Part shown: piece after piece, positions 45,021 through 48,790 of the stretch
Position numbering within the stretch: position 1 is the stretch's first letter
Layout of the letters: each line of letters begins with the position of its first letter
Assembly (NCBI GenBank): GCA_024687305.1
Contig: JAILEQ010000133.1
Span: 1 to 48,790 of the forward strand
Direction of reading: 5' to 3'
Source: Lachnospiraceae bacterium
GTDB lineage: Bacteria > Bacillota > Clostridia > Lachnospirales > Lachnospiraceae
Length of the DNA stretch: 48,790 bases
The notes under the pieces: model-generated
What the model saw: only the letters and a program-made list of their open reading frames with translations
Databases searched by the model: none
What the model was told of the DNA's origin: nothing
Position numbers and translations under genes: made by a program

Positions 45021-45764
45021 ATGAAGAAGAATATAAGACTTGTAATTTCATACGACGGAACGAGATATTTCGGCTGGGAACATCAGCCGAACACCGACAT
45101 GACTATCCAGGGTAAACTTGAGAACGTTGCATCTAAAATGCTGGATAAAGAAACCGAGATCATCGGTGCGGGGAGAACCGACGCAGGCGTGCATGCCAAG
45201 GGCATGGTCGCTAACTTTTTCGCGGATACGGATATGTCCGAAGAAGAGATAAAGGATTATTTCAACAAATATCTTCCCGATGACATTTGCGTGGTAAGTG
45301 CTACTTTTGCGGGAGACCGTTTTCATTCAAGGTACAACGCTCTTGGCAAAACCTACAGATATACCTGTTACGTCGGAAAGGAAAAGCCTGTTTTTGACAG
45401 AAAGTATGTGTATGTTCTTGAAGCCTGTCCTGACATCGAAGCAATGAAAGAAGCAGCAAAGATACTTGTGGGTGAGCATGATTTTGCTTCTTTTTGTGCC
45501 AATCCCAAGATGAAAAAATCTACAGTCAGACTTGTTGATGAGATTAATATAGAAAGAAACAAGGACAGTCTTACATTTACATATCACGGAACGGGATTCT
45601 TGCAGCATATGGTAAGGATACTTACCGGCACACTTTTGGAAGTCGGATTTAACAGGATGTCCCCGAAGGATGTTGGGTCGATCATGGAAGCCAAGGACAG
45701 AAAACTGGCCGGACCCACAGCACCGGCACAGGGGTTATGTCTTATAAAAGTCGATTATTCTTGA
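45021..45764 (+). CDS. truA: tRNA pseudouridine synthase A
   Basis: Makes pseudouridine at positions 38-40 of the tRNA anticodon arm. A 247-residue protein with the family start LVISYDGTRYFGWEHQ and the catalytic aspartate D54 in GAGRTDAGVHAKG. FRYTC-like KTYRYTCYVG and GTGFLQHMVRILTGTLLEVG are also present. It begins 14 bp after the pckA terminator T-run with no strong ribosome site, so its expression may rely on read-through. Confidence 0.95.
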   Translation: MKKNIRLVISYDGTRYFGWEHQPNTDMTIQGKLENVASKMLDKETEIIGAGRTDAGVHAKGMVANFFADTDMSEEEIKDYFNKYLPDDICVVSATFAGDRFHSRYNALGKTYRYTCYVGKEKPVFDRKYVYVLEACPDIEAMKEAAKILVGEHDFASFCANPKMKKSTVRLVDEINIERNKDSLTFTYHGTGFLQHMVRILTGTLLEVGFNRMSPKDVGSIMEAKDRKLAGPTAPAQGLCLIKVDYS

Positions 45765-45811
45765 TTTTTCACGCAAAATTACCCAAAAGCGTGTGACATT
45801 TTAAAAAAATA

Positions 45812-45840
45812 TTGCAAATTATCTGTTTATTTGATATAAT
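45812..45840 (+). promoter_or_regulatory. Promoter of the 6S RNA
   Basis: TTGCAA at 45812-45817 and TATAAT at 45835-45840, spacer 17 bp. Predicted transcript start about 45847. Confidence 0.8.
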
Positions 45841-45846
45841 CACCTT

Positions 45847-46047
45847 AACCTGAAGTGACGGAGTACCTGTTATTTTTGAACCTACAGTTACTTTAAACGG
45901 GATTCCTATATCTTTCATCCTATGTCAGGCCTCTATAAGTGGAAGACAGAAGTTGATTTGCGGTTACCCACCTGGCGTGTGAGCTAGGAGTCAAAAGGCA
46001 GGGACCTCATTTCGGGCCTTTTAAGAGGTGGCTGCGCCACCTTTTTT
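45847..46047 (+). ncRNA. ssrS: 6S RNA
   Basis: A non-coding transcript with its own promoter and a terminator. The two ends form the long interrupted closing stem typical of 6S RNA. GAGTACCTG 45861-45869 pairs with CAGGGACCTC 45999-46008, and TTTTTGAACCTA 45873-45884 pairs with TAGGAGTCAAAA 45985-45996. Inside these is an asymmetric bubble (AAACGGGATTCC opposite GGTTACCCACCTGG) that would mimic an open promoter for RNA polymerase. The apical arm follows. Segments such as ATGTCAGGCCTC match my memory of clostridial 6S RNAs. 6S RNA sequesters sigma-A polymerase in slow growth. The exact 3' end is uncertain. No gene lies in the 294 bases between truA and the next gene apart from this. Confidence 0.78.
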
Positions 46048-46048
46048 G
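46026..46048 (+). terminator. Terminator of the 6S RNA
   Basis: AGGTGGC (46026-46032), loop TGC, GCCACCT (46036-46042), then a T-run; it ends about 10 bp before the next ATG. Confidence 0.88.
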
Positions 46049-46058
46049 TTGGAAAAAT

Positions 46059-46958
46059 ATGAGAGAGAAAAAAGAAAAGTTCACAGAAAGTCGCTTTTTC
46101 AAAATTACAGTCGCATTTTTTGCGCAGATTCGCGAGGATAACATCAGTGCCTACGCCGCAAGCTGTGCTTTTTTCTTTTTCCTTTCTTTGGTACCGATGA
46201 TAATCGTTTTGCTTACGATACTCCCTTTTACACCGATAAAGGAAGCAGATCTTATTGCGATTCTGAAAACTCAGATGCCCACCACCCTCGGGAATCTTTT
46301 GATATCTCTTATCGCAGAGGCTTACAACAGATCCTTCGGAGTATTGTCCATAGCTATTGTTGTAACGATATGGTCTGCAGGCAAAGGCGTTAACGCACTT
46401 ATGGACGGACTAAATGCAATCGAGCATGTAAAGGATAAAAGAAACAGTCTGTTGATGAGAATGTTTGCAAGTCTTTATACATTGATATTCCTTGCTTCGA
46501 TAATCGTTTTCCTTTTACTTATCGTATACGGAAAGCTTGCAAAGAATTTCCTTATAGGTAACTTCCCCAAATTGTCGTTCGTGTTCAATAAGCTTATATA
46601 TTTCAGATCCGGCATTACGATCATACTGATGACGGTAGTGTTCATGGTTTTGTATGCCGTTCTTCCTTACGGAAAGAGAAAGATACGTATCCAGTTTCTC
46701 GGAGCTTTCCTTGCGGCATTTTTGTGGATGGCTTTTTCCTACGTATTTTCATGGTATGTAGAAAATTTCGGGGCCTTCTCAATGTACGGAAGTTTAACCA
46801 CCATTATGATACTTTGTTTCTGGCTTTATTTCTGTATGTTCTTTGTATTCATAGGAGCCAACATCAACAGATATTTCAGACCCATAATGCTCGTAATCGA
46901 TAAGAAGTTTGCACAAAGAAACGAAGTCAAATATCAGCCCGAAAGTTTGGACGATTAG
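46059..46958 (+). CDS. YihY/BrkB-family membrane protein
   Basis: A 299-residue integral membrane protein with six helices. The family pattern is recognisable in NISAYAASCAFFFFLSLVPM near residue 28, SAGKGVNALMDGLNAIE near 107 and AFLWMAFSYVFSWYVENFG near 226. Once annotated as ribonuclease BN, this family is now regarded as a transporter or membrane-stress protein of unclear function. The ATG follows GGAAAAAT immediately after the 6S RNA terminator, so expression may depend on read-through from the 6S promoter. Confidence 0.9.
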   Translation: MREKKEKFTESRFFKITVAFFAQIREDNISAYAASCAFFFFLSLVPMIIVLLTILPFTPIKEADLIAILKTQMPTTLGNLLISLIAEAYNRSFGVLSIAIVVTIWSAGKGVNALMDGLNAIEHVKDKRNSLLMRMFASLYTLIFLASIIVFLLLIVYGKLAKNFLIGNFPKLSFVFNKLIYFRSGITIILMTVVFMVLYAVLPYGKRKIRIQFLGAFLAAFLWMAFSYVFSWYVENFGAFSMYGSLTTIMILCFWLYFCMFFVFIGANINRYFRPIMLVIDKKFAQRNEVKYQPESLDD

Positions 46959-46976
46959 TAAGAATACAAAATTTGT

Positions 46977-47005
46977 TTGACATAAATAAACACGGATTGT
47001 ATAAT
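46977..47005 (+). promoter_or_regulatory. pheST promoter
   Basis: TTGACA at 46977-46982 and TATAAT at 47000-47005, spacer 17 bp, both perfect consensus. Confidence 0.9.
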
Positions 47006-47011
47006 CCTAAA

Positions 47012-47252
47012 GAAACAGAGATAATGGCTGTGAAGATGCGTAAGTAATACTTGCATGGATTTACAGAGAGTCGTGTCACCGGCTGAAAGCACGATATGGA
47101 TTGCATGATATGAATTTCAACATCGGAGCCTTCCTTTAAGGATGTATGCGCTGCATTAAAGCGCCCCGAGTGCGGAAAACTTGTTTTCCGAATATGGGTG
47201 GTACCGCGAAATCATTTCGTCCCATGACATTAGTCATGGGATTTTTTATTTT
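47012..47252 (+). promoter_or_regulatory. Phenylalanine T-box riboswitch
   Basis: A tRNA-sensing leader upstream of pheS. The T-box core GGGTGGTACCGCG is at 47196-47208. Stem I elements include AGAGAGTCG and CCGGCTGAAAGC around 47066-47093. The likely specifier is TTC (Phe) at 47116-47118, in keeping with the downstream gene. Uncharged tRNA-Phe should pair with the T-box and prevent the terminator at 47221-47250, allowing pheST expression. It accounts for the 311 bases between the BrkB-type gene and pheS. Confidence 0.92.
47221..47250 (+). terminator. T-box regulated terminator
   Basis: CCCATGAC (47221-47228), loop ATTA, GTCATGGG (47233-47240), followed by a T-rich run. Confidence 0.92.
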
Positions 47253-47269
47253 CATTTTAGGAGGTAGTT

Positions 47270-48313
47270 ATGGCTGATTTAAACGAACTTGTGGAAAAAC
47301 TCTCGGCGATCAGAACTTCTATCGAAGAAGACATTAAAAATGTTTCAAATTTTAAGGAAGCCTTTGAGTATCGTAAAGTGCTTATGGATTCCAAGACCGG
47401 TAAAGTCGGTTCTTTGATGCGTGAGATGGGTAAGATACCGGGCGAGCTTAAAGCCGAATACGGTAAGAGAGTAAACGAACTTAAAAACTGGGCTCAGGGT
47501 GCGGTTGACGATCTTGAGAAGAAGTTTAAGGAAGCTGAACTTAATTTAAGATACGAGAAAGAAGCTGTTGACGTTACGCTTCCTTCAAAGAAACATAAGA
47601 TTGGAAATCTTCATCCCAATACCCAGGTAAGAAACCAGCTTGTGGATATTTTCGGTTCAATGGGATTTGATATTTTCGAAGGAAACGAGATCGAGACGGA
47701 TTACTATAACTTTACGGCTTTGAATATTCCCGCAGATCATCCCGCAAGAGATATGCAGGATACATTTTATTTAAGTCCCGATTTCTTATTAAGGACTCAG
47801 ACTTCATCGGGTCAGATACATGTTATGGAGGCACAGAAGCCCCCTATCAAGATCATTTCTCCCGGTAAAGTATTCCGTTCGGATGACGATGCAACTCACT
47901 CACCCATGTTCTCTCAGATGGAAGGTCTTGTTGTGGATAAGGGTATCACACTTTGTGACCTTAAAGGCATGCTGGACGTATTTGTTGAGAAGATCTTCGG
48001 TGACGGAACTAAGACGAGACTTCGTCCTTCGTACTTCCCCTTCACGGAGCCTTCCGTTGAGGTCGATGTAAGCTGTTTTGCTTGTCACGGAAAGGGATGT
48101 AAACTCTGCAAGGGAACAGGATGGATAGAAGTTCTCGGTGCGGGAGTTGTAAACAAGAAGGTGCTTGAAGACTGTGGCATCGATTCAGATGTTTATTCGG
48201 GAATCGCTTTCGGTATCGGTATAGAACGTATTGCAATGCTTAAGTACGGTATCAACAACATTAAACTGTTGTTTGAATCGGACGTAAGAGTTCTTGACCA
48301 GATAGACGATTAA
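47270..48313 (+). CDS. pheS: Phenylalanyl-tRNA synthetase alpha subunit
   Basis: The catalytic subunit of the heterotetrameric PheRS. 347 residues with an N-terminal coiled coil (about 1-90), class II motif 2 ([20 protein letters not shown]) near residue 202, and motif 3 ([18 protein letters not shown]) near 312. A cysteine-rich insert [19 protein letters not shown] near 270 matches the usual PheS loop. AGGAGG precedes the ATG. pheT follows 18 bp downstream. Confidence 0.96.
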   Translation: MADLNELVEKLSAIRTSIEEDIKNVSNFKEAFEYRKVLMDSKTGKVGSLMREMGKIPGELKAEYGKRVNELKNWAQGAVDDLEKKFKEAELNLRYEKEAVDVTLPSKKHKIGNLHPNTQVRNQLVDIFGSMGFDIFEGNEIETDYYNFTALNIPADHPARDMQDTFYLSPDFLLRTQTSSGQIHVMEAQKPPIKIISPGKVFRSDDDATHSPMFSQMEGLVVDKGITLCDLKGMLDVFVEKIFGDGTKTRLRPSYFPFTEPSVEVDVSCFACHGKGCKLCKGTGWIEVLGAGVVNKKVLEDCGIDSDVYSGIAFGIGIERIAMLKYGINNIKLLFESDVRVLDQIDD

Positions 48314-48331
48314 GAGTAGGAGGAAAGAAAA

Positions 48332-48790
48332 ATGCTGGTACCTTTAAGTTGGTTAAAGGATTATGTAGATATAGATGTAACACCCGATGTGCTTGAGGAA
48401 AAACTTTTCTCATGCGGTTTCGAGGTGGAAGAAAAATATGAAGTCGGAAAAGACATTTCAAATGTCGTTGTGGGTCTTGTAAAAACTTGTGAAGCAATAC
48501 CCGAAACACATCTTCATTTATGCACCGTTGATGCGGGTTCCCACGGAACGTTCCAGGTTTGCTGCGGTGCCGACAATGTTGCGGCAGGCGGCAAATTCCC
48601 ACTTGCTTTGGTAGGTGCCACCGTATATGCGACCGCAAAAGACCATAAAACGGTTGAAGGTGTTGCGACGATCAACGCAGGAAAACTGAGAGGATACGAT
48701 TCCTTCGGTATGCTTTGTTCGGGTACGGAACTCGGCGTTAATGACGATATGTACGAAGGCGGAGATTACAACGGCCTTTTGGTGCTTCCC
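48332..48790 (+). CDS. pheT: Phenylalanyl-tRNA synthetase beta subunit, 5' part
   Basis: The first 153 codons of pheT, cut by the window end; the whole protein is normally about 800 residues. MLVPLSWLKDYVDIDVTPDV is the standard N-terminus. The start of the tRNA-binding OB domain follows (VVVGLVKTCEA, LHLCTVDAGS, CCGADNVAAG, GKLRGYDSFGMLCSGTELG). AGGAGG precedes the ATG. It is cotranscribed with pheS under the T-box. Confidence 0.95.
   Translation, partial: MLVPLSWLKDYVDIDVTPDVLEEKLFSCGFEVEEKYEVGKDISNVVVGLVKTCEAIPETHLHLCTVDAGSHGTFQVCCGADNVAAGGKFPLALVGATVYATAKDHKTVEGVATINAGKLRGYDSFGMLCSGTELGVNDDMYEGGDYNGLLVLP

Noticed and set aside
45847..46047. tmRNA or SRP RNA as an alternative to 6S
   Set aside because: There is no tRNA-like acceptor end or tag frame, and no SRP Alu/GNAR tetraloop arm; the long interrupted closing stem with a central bubble fits 6S.

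Overview
The window looks like chromosomal DNA from an anaerobic Firmicute of the Lachnospiraceae type (Butyrivibrio/Roseburia-like). This is inferred from the sequence: moderately low G+C, strong AGGAGG ribosome sites, sigma-A promoters with 17-bp spacers, a six-gene Rnf operon, a biotin-dependent Na+ decarboxylase cluster, a pheST operon behind a T-box leader, and a cmk-ispH-rpsA operon. No phage, insertion sequence or CRISPR array was recognised. The window ends inside pheT and begins inside an inverted copy of the glyS leader.

Layout. 1-895: a very long inverted repeat whose arms carry 40-bp tandem repeats and two opposed copies of the glyS promoter. 875-5304: glyS, alaS (a divergent AlaRS type) and rpsU. 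5347-7636: a metallophosphoesterase, then scpA-scpB. 7648-13095: a five-gene cluster with an acyl-CoA-type carboxyltransferase, an OadG-like subunit, a biotin carrier, OadB and an OadA-like carboxyltransferase. 13209-14895: an FRG-domain gene and a lipoprotein gene facing each other across a hairpin-rich spacer. 15011-19488 (minus): a carbohydrate ABC transporter in the order ATPase, permease, permease, binding protein; a TetR-type regulator is divergent from it across a perfect 16-bp palindrome. 20220-25131: rpiR-type regulator, HI0933-type flavoprotein, cmk, ispH, rpsA. 25218-27192: an orphan cheR facing a YprB-type nuclease. 27353-34031: rnfCDGEAB, with the flavin transferase apbE converging on it. 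34124-36670: a GH25-like protein lacking its catalytic pair, an AP2/HNH-like protein and an unrecognised gene. 36707-43249: CstA-type transporter, thrC, a receiver protein, a small membrane protein, deoC and an M24 peptidase. 43349-48790: pckA, truA, a 6S RNA, a YihY/BrkB membrane protein, the Phe T-box, pheS and partial pheT.

How it fits together. The ion-motive part is coherent. Rnf couples ferredoxin:NAD+ electron transfer to ion export, apbE supplies the covalent FMN for RnfD and RnfG, and the OadB-type cluster couples decarboxylation to Na+ export. PckA links PEP and oxaloacetate, the substrate expected for the OadA-like subunit. Most other genes are housekeeping.

The strongest leads are the 895-bp palindrome around the glyS promoter, the GH25-like protein with D-x-E replaced by V-M-Q, the 250-residue charged tail with a four-cysteine cluster on RnfE, the double carboxyltransferase cluster, the divergent AlaRS, and the AP2-HNH-AP2-like protein. 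All calls come from reading the sequence by eye; no database search was run.
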